NCBI GenBank assembly: GCA_900544615.1
Contig: UQVS01000020.1
Span: 1 to 48,460, forward strand
Direction: 5' to 3'
Source of the DNA: an uncultured Oscillibacter sp.
GTDB lineage: Bacteria; Bacillota; Clostridia; Oscillospirales; Oscillospiraceae
Length of the DNA stretch: 48,460 nt
Both the position numbers and the translations under genes were made by a program. Under the pieces are notes generated by a model. That model was not told where the DNA came from. It was given only the letters and a program-made list of their open reading frames with translations, and ran no database searches. Below are positions 1 through 7,230 of the stretch, piece after piece. The stretch's first letter is position 1; each line of letters opens with the position of its first letter.

Positions 1-47
1 GACATGGTCATTACCAGAGCCAGAACCAGAGAAAGGAACTTCTTCAT
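1..47 (-). CDS. Secreted protein or lipoprotein, N-terminal fragment cut by window edge
   Basis: The first 15 codons of a minus-strand gene are visible, reading MKKFLSLVLALVMTM: a short positive N-terminus followed by a hydrophobic stretch, as in a Sec signal peptide. An AAGGAGG ribosome site lies 7-8 nt upstream of the ATG at 47. Signal peptides of this form are common on ABC-type substrate-binding proteins of Clostridia, but the mature protein lies outside the window, so its function cannot be told. A sigma-A-like promoter about 280 bp upstream and a long structured leader precede it. Confidence 0.75.
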   Translation of the reverse strand, partial: MKKFLSLVLALVMTM

Positions 48-323
48 GGGGTTTTTCCTCCTTGATAAATGTCGAAACATCGCCTTGAGGTTCCCCGCCC
101 CCGGTTCCGGGTTTCGTGTCGGGGCTAGCCGAACGCGGAATGCGCCCTGAGCCACTGCCAGATTGCAAACAATCTGACAGCTGGCGGACGGGCGCTTCCG
201 CGTTTTTCCGCACGCAAGCACGCTTGCGCGCGGAGATAGGAAACGACCCGTTGGGAACATTTCACGCCTACACCAAGCACGGAGCTTGGAGGCAGTTTGC
301 CCGCAGCTTTGTTTCGCAAGGCT
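48..323 (-). other. Long structured 5' leader of the first gene, class unknown
   Basis: Transcription from the promoter at 324-352 would give about 270 nt of untranslated leader. It holds several strong hairpins: CCAAGC-TCCGT-GCTTGG, a CGCAAGC/GCTTGCG helix, and CTGTCAGATTG-TTTG-CAATCTGGCAG. The 5' end reads GCCTTGCGAAAC, and near the ribosome site come CAAGGC and then GTTTCG. Both 5' segments can therefore pair with the 3' end, but in crossed order, giving a pseudoknot or two competing pairings. This suggests a cis-regulatory RNA. I could not match it to a riboswitch, T-box, 6S, tmRNA or SRP consensus that I know. The minus-strand ORF that can be read across it has no convincing coding character. 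Confidence 0.5.
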
Positions 324-352
324 ACTTTAACAGGACTCCCCCATTTTGTAAA
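324..352 (-). promoter_or_regulatory. Sigma-A promoter for the window-edge gene
   Basis: The minus strand reads TTTACA, a 17-nt spacer, then TAAAGT, close to the vegetative consensus. Transcription should start near 317 and run into the structured leader. Confidence 0.65.
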
Positions 353-440
353 TACTTTCTGTCGGAACGTAACTAAAGCGTAAAATAGTGAGGTTTTTAT
401 ATGAAAGTATGCTGCTAATAATTCCGGCAATCGTAACCTG

Positions 441-1700
441 CTATTTCCCTTTTGGCAGCGTGTAGCGCCGCCCCGTGAGAATCAGCTCCCCCCGCGCCGT
501 CAGCCGCCGCAGGATCTGCGTCCCCTGTGCCGGGGAAACATTCAGCAGCCTGAGAAAATCCTGACGGCGGCCGCTGCCGTGTTCCCGCAGATACGTTTGG
601 ATCACAGCCAGCTGCTCCTCCGGCGGCGTCACCGCGCCCGCAGGGTAATACCGCTCGCCCACGCGCACCAGTACCCCCGCTTCCCGCAGCCGCAGGAGCT
701 GCTGCCGCGCCGCCGTCCGGGACACGCCCAGCAATCGCATGACATCTCCGCGCTCCAGCCAGCCCTGCGCCGCCGCCTGCTCCGCCAGCATCCGGGACTG
801 ATCCGCCCGCCTGCCCTCCGCGCAGAGATCCCGCAGGCTCACGCCCTCCAATCCGCCCCGGAGCAGCGCCGTCCGGGCTGCGGCGGTCAGCTGGGCGCGC
901 TCCATGGGCCGCCCGGTGGCAGGAGATGTGAACACCCGCTCTTCCGCCGGATCTTTCCGCCGGGCAAGCGTCTCCGAGAGCATACGCCGCAGGCGGCTGC
1001 CCATGGACACCTCCCCCCCCGGCAGACGCAGAAGGTTCCGCGCAAAATCCACCTGATCCCAAGTCAGTCCGGCGATCTCGCCGGGCTGCATCCGCAGCTG
1101 CCAGCCCATCCACAGCGCCAGCCCCGCCGGGGAGCTGCCCTCCTGCTGGATGATGCGCCAGAGGAGGTATTCCCGCTCGTCCCTGCCCACCTTGGGCGCT
1201 TCCGGCAGGGTGTTGGCGGCCCGGAGCCGGGGCAGGAATTCTTCCCGCAGAGCCGCCGCTGCCACGCCGCTGACCTGCGCGGCATATGACCAGCCATGGG
1301 CTTCGATCTGGCGGAGGATAAAGTCGCGGCGCAGATCCAGCAGACTCAGAGCCAGCCCCTCGCTGTTCAGCGCCTGACGCGCCAGACGGGATACGGATTC
1401 CGGCCGCATGGGCGTCTGATCCCGGTCTGACACCGCCACACACTCCGGATTCCCGGCGCAGCGCACATACCACGCCCGCAGGCAGGCTTCCGCAGACGGA
1501 TCCAGAGGGATCGTGCGATCCGGCAGCAGCAGCGCCCTGCCTGCAAAGTCCACCTGATCCCATCTCAGGGCGGTGATCTCCGCCCGATGCAGCCCCTGAA
1601 GCCACGCCAGACGGAGGACGACCTCCGCCGCGCCGCCGGAAATCCGCGCAAAAACGCGCTGCATGGCCGCTTCGTCCGGCCGTTTGAAGCTCCGCGCCAT
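441..1700 (-). CDS. Regulator-like protein: two degenerate tyrosine-recombinase domains plus two winged helices
   Basis: The protein has 419 residues and starts at ATG 1700 behind AAAGGTGG. A longer TTG start at 1772 lies inside the -35 element and is rejected. Residues about 25-160 and 180-295 each resemble a phage-integrase catalytic core, sharing the repeated WDQVDFA strand at 47-53 and 214-220. Both lack the catalytic set. The box I Arg position is His in copy 1 (GLHRAEI) and Gln in copy 2 (MQPGEI). The usual HDLRHTF box is LDLRRDF in copy 1 and RDLCAEG in copy 2. No tyrosine box is seen. Residues about 310-357 (GVSRTAARQQLLRLREAGVL) and 365-413 look like two winged helix-turn-helix domains. 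I infer a DNA-binding regulator derived from a recombinase. A perfect palindrome in its own 5' UTR suggests autoregulation. The target is unknown. Confidence 0.6.
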   Translation of the reverse strand: MARSFKRPDEAAMQRVFARISGGAAEVVLRLAWLQGLHRAEITALRWDQVDFAGRALLLPDRTIPLDPSAEACLRAWYVRCAGNPECVAVSDRDQTPMRPESVSRLARQALNSEGLALSLLDLRRDFILRQIEAHGWSYAAQVSGVAAAALREEFLPRLRAANTLPEAPKVGRDEREYLLWRIIQQEGSSPAGLALWMGWQLRMQPGEIAGLTWDQVDFARNLLRLPGGEVSMGSRLRRMLSETLARRKDPAEERVFTSPATGRPMERAQLTAAARTALLRGGLEGVSLRDLCAEGRRADQSRMLAEQAAAQGWLERGDVMRLLGVSRTAARQQLLRLREAGVLVRVGERYYPAGAVTPPEEQLAVIQTYLREHGSGRRQDFLRLLNVSPAQGTQILRRLTARGELILTGRRYTLPKGK

Positions 1701-1717
1701 CTGTCCGCCACCTTTCT

Positions 1718-1772
1718 GCCTGTATACAGGCGTTCTTAACGGAATTTTACCCGAAACCGCCGGAGAAAACAA
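1718..1772 (-). promoter_or_regulatory. Promoter and palindromic operator of the recombinase-like regulator
   Basis: The minus strand has TTGTTT at 1772-1767, a 17-nt spacer and TAAAAT at 1749-1744. Just past the expected start of transcription lies the perfect 14-bp palindrome GCCTGTATACAGGC (1718-1731), ending 17 bp before the ATG. A repressor bound there would block transcription at the start site. Confidence 0.65.
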
Positions 1773-1861
1773 GGTTTCTCATGCAAAAGAGCCGCCGATT
1801 ATTTATATTTATATATGTGCCGCGCCGAGTTCCGCCGTCCTGCCAGCAAAATTTTTTTCGA

Positions 1862-1903
1862 TGCACGATTCTGTGCAATTTCGCGGCGGGAACGGCATAT
1901 ACT
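1862..1903 (+). promoter_or_regulatory. Possible promoter and inverted repeat ahead of a small ORF
   Basis: A TATACT hexamer at 1898-1903 could be a -10 element, but the -35 position is poor (GCAATT). The inverted repeat TGCAC-N6-GTGCA at 1862-1877 overlaps the -35 position and could be an operator. The evidence is weak. Confidence 0.3.
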
Positions 1904-1936
1904 GAGCAGGTTGATATTTGCAAAGGAGGACTGCAT

Positions 1937-2011
1937 ATGGAACCCAGAAAGCCTATCGGCGATGTTGATGACCTGATCTTTCAGGATGGTTGGGAGGTCA
2001 GTCAGCGATAA
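1937..2011 (+). CDS. Small ORF, 24 residues, unknown
   Basis: A perfect ribosome site (AAAGGAGG, 1922-1929) stands 7 nt before an ATG encoding 24 residues, beginning MEPRKPIGDVDDLIF and ending EVSQR; the middle is acidic. A strong terminator follows about 90 nt later. In the shifted frame just after the stop, codons continue open for another 26 residues (ending QYFRTY), rich in Arg and Lys. The unit may therefore be one gene of about 50 residues broken by a frameshift, or a true micro-peptide. I recognise no family. Confidence 0.4.
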   Translation: MEPRKPIGDVDDLIFQDGWEVSQR

Positions 2012-2099
2012 AGGTGCGGCTGGCGGCGCGGGAGCTGAAACGCATTGGACGCAGAGAGGGGCCTGCCGCTCAGTATTTCCGAACCTATTGACAGCATAA

Positions 2100-2130
2100 G
2101 GGACTGCCGCTCAGCGGCAGTCCCCCTTTT
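2100..2130 (+). terminator. Intrinsic terminator after the small ORF
   Basis: An 11-bp perfect stem, GGGACTGCCGC / GCGGCAGTCCC, with a TCA loop is followed by CCTTTT. It faces the end of the minus-strand SDR gene; on that strand the downstream run is less T-rich. The segment CTGCCGCTCAG is also present about 30 bp upstream of the hairpin. Confidence 0.8.
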
Positions 2131-2147
2131 CATTGTTTCAGTATTTG

Positions 2148-2879
2148 TCAAACGATGAAGCCGCCGTCGGCGGTAAGCACCTGACCGGTGATGAAGCCCG
2201 CCCGCTCCGAGGCAAAAAACGCCACGGCATAGGCGATGTCCTCCGGCGTGCCAAGGCGGCCCAGCGGAGTTTCCTTCGCCAGCTCGTCCAGCGTCTCCTG
2301 CCCCAGCACCTGCACCATGTCGGTGTTAATCACGCCGGGGGCAACGCAGTTTACCCGGATGCCGGAAGGCGCCAGTTCCATGGCCAGAGAGCGGGTCAGT
2401 GCAATGATGCCCGCCTTGGTGCAGGCATAGGCCACCTCACAGCTGGCGCCCCGCTGTCCCCAGATGGAGGAGATGTTGACGATGCAGCCCCGCTTTTCGG
2501 AGATCATATGGGGCAGAACGGCCTTGATGGTATTCCGGGCGCCGCCCAGATTCACGGCAAGATAGCGGTTCCACATCTCATCGGTAATGTCCTGAAACAG
2601 ACTCTGCCCCGCCACGCCGGCGTTGTTCACCACCAGCTCCACCGGGCTGAAGGTCTCCCCCAGCTTTCGCACCATCTCCGCCACGGCGGCTCCGTCAGCC
2701 ACGTCCGCCTGAAAGGCGGCGGCCGAACAGCCGTCGGCTCTCAGCTCCTCCACCAGTTCTCTGGCCTTGTCCTCGCGGGTCAGATAGTTGATCCCCACGG
2801 ACCACCCCTGATGCGCCAGTTCTCTGGCTACGGCCCGCCCGATCCCGCGGGACGAGCCGGTAATCAACGCAGTTTTCAT
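2148..2879 (-). CDS. SDR-family oxidoreductase, FabG/YmfI-like
   Basis: The protein has 243 residues; the start at 2879 follows AGGAGG by 7 nt. It has the classical short-chain dehydrogenase features: TGSSRGIG at 8-15 for NAD(P) binding, NNAG at 85-88, and the catalytic set Ser138, Tyr151 and Lys155. The segment around ISSIWG and GASCEV resembles the YmfI group, which includes elongation factor P 5-aminopentanone reductase, more than the core fatty-acid FabG. It is monocistronic and has no fatty-acid synthesis neighbours, which also argues against a housekeeping FabG. Substrate is not determinable from the sequence alone. A strong promoter lies about 210 bp upstream, leaving an unusually long leader. 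Confidence 0.85.
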   Translation of the reverse strand: MKTALITGSSRGIGRAVARELAHQGWSVGINYLTREDKARELVEELRADGCSAAAFQADVADGAAVAEMVRKLGETFSPVELVVNNAGVAGQSLFQDITDEMWNRYLAVNLGGARNTIKAVLPHMISEKRGCIVNISSIWGQRGASCEVAYACTKAGIIALTRSLAMELAPSGIRVNCVAPGVINTDMVQVLGQETLDELAKETPLGRLGTPEDIAYAVAFFASERAGFITGQVLTADGGFIV

Positions 2880-3091
2880 ATCGTGCCTCCTGAGCGTAAA
2901 ATGTCTGTAAATTTTCATCGTGCCGTGCGGAGGCTCATTTGCAGAATCTGAAACGAAAAGCCGTTCAAATTCCCCGCAATTTCCCCGCGAAAGTGAAAAA
3001 AACAATCCGTAAAGCCCCCTGCCGGAAGGTATATCCGCCATTTCCCGGACACCTGCGGCGGCAGGAAACGCTTTCTTTTGACACGCCGGAA

Positions 3092-3120
3092 ATTATATCA
3101 TTTTCCCGGAGGGATGTAAA
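3092..3120 (-). promoter_or_regulatory. Sigma-A promoter of the SDR gene
   Basis: TTTACA at 3120-3115, a 17-nt spacer and a perfect TATAAT at 3097-3092 on the minus strand. The transcript would begin near 3085 and carry about 205 nt of leader, including a run of seven T residues near 2998-3004. Confidence 0.7.
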
Positions 3121-3234
3121 GCGCAGCGGCAAACACGTCTTTGCCGCACCGTGCAGTCCGCTCCGCTTTCCAGTATCTCCGCGCGTCCCCTTTGATGCAC
3201 TGTGTGCAAATCTGTGTCTTATGGAGGGAATATC

Positions 3235-4638
3235 ATGTCAGACAACCAAGTAACTACACTGGAAAAACAGGACGGCTTTCAGTCTCAGTGGGGGTTTATC
3301 ATGTCCGCTGTAGGCTCCTGCGTCGGCATGGCCAACATCTGGCGCTTTCCCATGCTGGTATCCAAATACGGCGGCCTTACTTTTCTGATCCCCTATTTCA
3401 TCTTTGTCTGCATCATCAGTCAATCCGGGATGATGGAGGAGTTCTCGCTGGGCCGCTGGGCCGGCTTCGGCCCTGTCGGCTCATTCGGCAGGGCCATGGA
3501 GGACGGCGGTAAATCCAAACGGGCCGGCGAGCTGATCGGCAGCGTGCCGGTCTTTGCGTCCCTGTGCCTCGGCATTGGTTACTCCGTCATTATGGGCTGG
3601 GTCTTTTATTACACCAAAATGGCGCTTACCGGCGAGCTGGTCGCCATGGGACAGGATATGAACGTCATCGGCGGCACCTTTGGCGCGGTAGCGCCGGAAG
3701 CCGCCACGCTGGGCGAAGCCATCAAAATGACCTTTGCCACCGGCGGCGCTAACAATCTCTGGATCATCATTGCCGTGGCGGGTTCCTTTGCCATTATGAT
3801 CTTCGGCATTTCCGGCGGCATTGAGCGTGCCTGCAAGATCATGATCCCCGCGCTGTACGTCCTGATGATCCTTCTGGCGGTCTTTATGGTTTTCGTCCCC
3901 GGTACCGGCAGCGGCTACCGCTACATCTTCACCCTGAACCCCAAGGGCCTGCTGAATCCCGAAGTCTGGGTCTATGCCTTCGGTCAGTGCTTCTTCTCCC
4001 TGTCCGTGGCCGGTTCCGGCTCCGTGATTTACGGCGCTTATCTTGGCAAGAATGTCAAGATCCGCCAGTCCGCCGTACTCTGCGCGGTGTTCGATACCTC
4101 TGCGGCTCTGCTGGCCATGCTGATCATCATTCCCGCCATGGCAACCGTGGGGGCGGATCTGGGCAACGGCGGCCCCGGCCTCATGTTCATCTACCTGCTG
4201 CCGGTCTTTAACGGGCTGGGGGCCGGGATCTCCCGCGTCATCTGCATTTTCTTCTATCTGGTCGTTCTCTTTGCCGGTGTGTCCTCCATCATCAACCTGT
4301 TTGAAACGCCGGTGGCGTTCCTTCAGGAAAAACTGCGCCTCAAGCGGCTTCCCGCCACGGCGATCATCCATGTGCTCGGCGTGCTGGTGGCGCTGATGAT
4401 CCAGCCATGGACCTCCCAGTGGATGGATATGGTGTCCATCTACCTGTGTCCTCTGGGCGCTTTCACCGCAGGCATCATGTTCTTCTGGGTCATGAAGAAA
4501 GACACGGCGCTTGCCGCCGCGCAGCTGGGCGATGATAAGCCGCTGATGAAGTGGTTCTATCCTTTCGGCCGGTATGTATTCGTGCCGCTTTGCCTGCTGT
4601 GCTTTGTTCTGGGCATCGCCATGGGCGGCATCGGCTGA
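3235..4638 (+). CDS. Neurotransmitter:sodium symporter (NSS) family transporter
   Basis: The protein has 467 residues and starts at ATG 3235 behind GGAGGG; an in-frame ATG 33 bp upstream lacks such a site. It is highly hydrophobic with about 11-12 membrane segments. The N-terminal motif GSCVGMANIWRFP matches the NSS signature of helix 1, whose unwound part binds Na+ and substrate in LeuT. Bacterial members import amino acids with sodium. The substrate cannot be told from sequence. It appears to be a single gene, followed after 220 bp by pta with its own promoter. Confidence 0.9.
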   Translation: MSDNQVTTLEKQDGFQSQWGFIMSAVGSCVGMANIWRFPMLVSKYGGLTFLIPYFIFVCIISQSGMMEEFSLGRWAGFGPVGSFGRAMEDGGKSKRAGELIGSVPVFASLCLGIGYSVIMGWVFYYTKMALTGELVAMGQDMNVIGGTFGAVAPEAATLGEAIKMTFATGGANNLWIIIAVAGSFAIMIFGISGGIERACKIMIPALYVLMILLAVFMVFVPGTGSGYRYIFTLNPKGLLNPEVWVYAFGQCFFSLSVAGSGSVIYGAYLGKNVKIRQSAVLCAVFDTSAALLAMLIIIPAMATVGADLGNGGPGLMFIYLLPVFNGLGAGISRVICIFFYLVVLFAGVSSIINLFETPVAFLQEKLRLKRLPATAIIHVLGVLVALMIQPWTSQWMDMVSIYLCPLGAFTAGIMFFWVMKKDTALAAAQLGDDKPLMKWFYPFGRYVFVPLCLLCFVLGIAMGGIG

Positions 4639-4750
4639 AAAGCGGCACGCAGCGTTGGAATTTACGCACCGCAGCAGCGGATTTTCGCTTCTTTTTTCTC
4701 CAGACTCGCAAAATTCGCGAAAAATTCCCCGGAATTTGTCATTTTTTTCA

Positions 4751-4778
4751 TTGACCGGAGAAGCGGATTGTGTATAAT
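4751..4778 (+). promoter_or_regulatory. Sigma-A promoter of pta
   Basis: TTGACC, a 16-nt spacer and TATAAT. Transcription should begin near 4785, about 75 nt before the pta start codon. Confidence 0.7.
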
Positions 4779-4859
4779 GAGGTATGGTATCATGAAAGCT
4801 GGGGCAGATCTCTGCCCGGCCTTCCCAAAACGTACTGAAAATCTGGAGGAATTAAGATC

Positions 4860-5837
4860 ATGTTTGAGTTTCTGATCAGCAAACTGAAGGCACACCCCCG
4901 CAAGATCGTTTTCACCGAGGGTACCGATCCCCGTATTCTGGAAGCTTCCGCCCGTCTGCTGTCCGGTACTTTCCTGACTCCCGTTCTGGTGGGCAACCCC
5001 GACGAGATCGCCAAGGCCGCTGAGGACGCCGGCTTCAACATCCGCGGTGCCGAGATCATGGATCCCGCCAACTTCCCCGACATGGACAAGATGGTTGCCC
5101 TGATGGTGGAACTGCGGAAGGGCAAGATGACCGAAGAGCAGTGCCGCAAGGCTCTCTCTCAGGCCAACTACTTCGGCACCATGCTGGTGAAGATGGGCTA
5201 TGCCGACGCTCTGCTGGGCGGCGCTACCTACTCCACCGCCGATACCGTCCGTCCCGCTCTGCAGATCATCAAGACCAAGCCCGGCAGCAAGATCGTCTCT
5301 TCCTGCTTCATTCTGGTCCGTCCCTCTGCTACCGGCGACCGCGAGGTTCTGGCTATGGGCGATTGCGCCATTAACATCAAGCCCACCGAGGATGAGCTGG
5401 TGGAGATCGGCATTGAAACTGCCAAGACCGCCAAGGTCTTCGGTATCGATCCCAAGGTGGCTTATCTGAGCTACTCCACTCTGGGTTCCGGCAAGGGCGA
5501 GGATGTTGACAAGATGCGTAACGCCTGCGAGAAGGCCAAGGCTGCCGCTCCCGATCTGGATATCGAAGGTGAGCTTCAGTTCGACGCCGCCGTTTCTCCC
5601 CGCGTGGCTCATACCAAGTGCCCCAACTCCAAGGTGGCCGGCCACGCCAACACCTTCATCTTCCCTGACATCAACGCCGGCAACATCGGCTACAAGATCG
5701 CTCAGCGTCTGGGCAGCTTCGACGCCTACGGCCCCATTCTGCAGGGTCTGAACGCCCCCATCAACGACCTGTCCCGCGGCTGCAACGCGCAGGAGGTCTA
5801 CTCCATGGCCATCATCACCGCCGGTCTGGTGGACTGA
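4860..5837 (+). CDS. pta: Phosphate acetyltransferase
   Basis: The protein has 325 residues, typical of the single-domain bacterial enzyme, and starts behind GGAGG. It interconverts acetyl-CoA and acetyl phosphate, the step before acetate kinase in fermentative ATP formation. Recognisable family segments include KIVFTEGTDPRILEA near the N-terminus, the GGATYSTADTVRPALQIIK stretch, and the C-terminal INDLSRGC motif near residue 305. No acetate kinase gene lies in the window. Codon use is strongly biased to C-ending codons, as in highly expressed genes. It has its own promoter and a strong terminator, so it is monocistronic. Confidence 0.95.
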   Translation: MFEFLISKLKAHPRKIVFTEGTDPRILEASARLLSGTFLTPVLVGNPDEIAKAAEDAGFNIRGAEIMDPANFPDMDKMVALMVELRKGKMTEEQCRKALSQANYFGTMLVKMGYADALLGGATYSTADTVRPALQIIKTKPGSKIVSSCFILVRPSATGDREVLAMGDCAINIKPTEDELVEIGIETAKTAKVFGIDPKVAYLSYSTLGSGKGEDVDKMRNACEKAKAAAPDLDIEGELQFDAAVSPRVAHTKCPNSKVAGHANTFIFPDINAGNIGYKIAQRLGSFDAYGPILQGLNAPINDLSRGCNAQEVYSMAIITAGLVD

Positions 5838-5863
5838 TCGCCACTTCCCCGTATCACTTTCTG

Positions 5864-5902
5864 CGGCAGATCATCCCTTACGGGATGATCTGCCGTTTTT
5901 TT
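5864..5902 (+). terminator. Intrinsic terminator of pta
   Basis: A 14-bp perfect stem (5864-5877 with 5882-5895), a TTAC loop and seven T residues. Confidence 0.95.
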
Positions 5903-5931
5903 CAGTTCTCCCTGCCGGACTTTACGCATCC

Positions 5932-5960
5932 TTGACTTGCCTTGCCCGCCGCCGTATAAT
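5932..5960 (+). promoter_or_regulatory. Sigma-A promoter of the MetE-like gene
   Basis: TTGACT, a 17-nt spacer and TATAAT. The transcript has a short leader of about 27 nt, so no riboswitch fits here. Confidence 0.8.
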
Positions 5961-5993
5961 GAAGTCGAATTCTCTCACAAAGGAGTACAAGGT

Positions 5994-7109
5994 ATGAGCA
6001 AACAGAACACCCCTTTCCGTTATGATTTCGTCGGAAGCTTCCTCCGCCCCGCAGAGCTGAAGCAGGCGCGTCTGGATTTTCAGGCCGGTAAAATCGGCGC
6101 TGACGCGCTGAAGGCCGCAGAGGACGACGCGATCTGCGCTCTGGTAGCCAAGCAGAAGGCAGCCGGGTATCATGTCATTACGGACGGTGAATTCCGCCGG
6201 GCCACCTGGCATCTGGATTTCATGTGGGGCTTTTGCGGCGTAGGACACAGCCGCACGGAAAAGGGTCTGCCCTTCCACGGGGAAGCCGCCATGCTGGACG
6301 ACACCTATCTTACCGGGAAAGTAAGCGTGGAAAATCACCCCTTTGTGGAGCATTTCAAGTTTGTCAAGGCGCTGGAGGATGAAAATACCGTTGCCAAGCT
6401 GACCATTCCCGCTCCCGCCCAGTTCTTGGAGCAGATGGTCATGCCCTTTGCCATGGAAAATACCAGAAAATACTATCCCAACACCGAAAAGCTGGCAGAG
6501 GATCTGGCCATCGGCTACCGCAAGGTCATTGCCGATGTATACGCCGCCGGATGCCGGAACCTGCAATTTGACGATTGCAGCTGGGGAATGCTGGTGGATC
6601 CCCGCGCCTGTCTGATTTTCGACACGGATGAAAAGGGGCTGGAGGCCATTAAAGAGCAGATGCTCGCCGCCAACAATCTGGCTATGGAGGGCAAGCCGGC
6701 GGATCTGGTTATCAACACCCATGTCTGCCGCGGCAACTTCCACAGCACCTACGCCAGTTCCGGCGCTTATGACAGCGTAGCCAAGACGCTGCTGGCACGG
6801 GAAAACGTCAACGCCTACTATCTGGAATTTGACGACGAGCGCTCCGGCGGCTTTGAACCTCTGGCCGCCGTCAGCGGGGAGAAAAAGGTCGTGCTGGGTC
6901 TTGTGACCACCAAGCGCCCGGAGCTGGAGGACAAGGCCGCAGTGATCGCCCGCATCCGCGAAGCCGCCAGATATATTCCCCTGGACCGTCTGTGTCTCAG
7001 CCCCCAGTGCGGTTTTGCCAGCTGTGAGATCGGCAACAAGCTGACAGAGGCGCAGCAGTGGGCGAAGCTGTCTCTGGTAAAGGAAATTGCCGAAGAAGTC
7101 TGGGGATAA
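5994..7109 (+). CDS. MetE C-terminal-like methyltransferase, YxjG/YxjH type
   Basis: The protein has 371 residues; ATG 5994 follows AAAGGAG. It corresponds to the catalytic barrel of cobalamin-independent methionine synthase without the N-terminal half. The zinc and homocysteine site is intact: His243 and Cys245 in THVCRGN, Glu278 in YYLEFD, and Cys339 in SPQCGFAS. Members of this group are linked to methionine supply; B. subtilis YxjG/YxjH are in the methionine regulon. The methyl donor of this short form is not certain. Its own promoter and terminator make it a single unit, 1.8 kb from the metY-metA unit, which supports a role in methionine formation or homocysteine methylation. Confidence 0.88.
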   Translation: MSKQNTPFRYDFVGSFLRPAELKQARLDFQAGKIGADALKAAEDDAICALVAKQKAAGYHVITDGEFRRATWHLDFMWGFCGVGHSRTEKGLPFHGEAAMLDDTYLTGKVSVENHPFVEHFKFVKALEDENTVAKLTIPAPAQFLEQMVMPFAMENTRKYYPNTEKLAEDLAIGYRKVIADVYAAGCRNLQFDDCSWGMLVDPRACLIFDTDEKGLEAIKEQMLAANNLAMEGKPADLVINTHVCRGNFHSTYASSGAYDSVAKTLLARENVNAYYLEFDDERSGGFEPLAAVSGEKKVVLGLVTTKRPELEDKAAVIARIREAARYIPLDRLCLSPQCGFASCEIGNKLTEAQQWAKLSLVKEIAEEVWG

Positions 7110-7135
7110 CGTGCCGTTTTCCCGCTTTTATCTGC

Positions 7136-7177
7136 AAAAAACGCACCCAATGCACGGCATTGGGTGCGTTCTTTCTT
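7136..7177. terminator. Bidirectional terminator between convergent genes
   Basis: A 14-bp perfect stem AACGCACCCAATGC / GCATTGGGTGCGTT with an ACG loop. The plus side is followed by CTTTCTT. The minus side is followed by TTTT from the A-run at 7136-7140. It serves both the MetE-like gene and the convergent deaminase. Confidence 0.9.
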
Positions 7178-7230
7178 GCAAAGGCAGCAGAACGGGAACA
7201 GGCGCTTTCGCTTCCCTGACAGGGCCACTG

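Noticed and set aside
48..323. tmRNA, 6S, SRP or RNase P RNA in the first leader
   Set aside because: The conserved cores I know (for example the tRNA-like ends, the GGAAG SRP loop, the RNase P GAGGAAAGTCC element) are missing.
125..430. 101-codon minus ORF across the first leader
   Set aside because: Its first part covers the promoter and the rest the hairpins; there is no ribosome site and composition is not coding-like.
1701..1772. Longer N-terminus (TTG 1772) for the recombinase-like regulator
   Set aside because: The codon lies within the -35 box and the extension spans the palindrome; ATG 1700 has AAAGGTGG.
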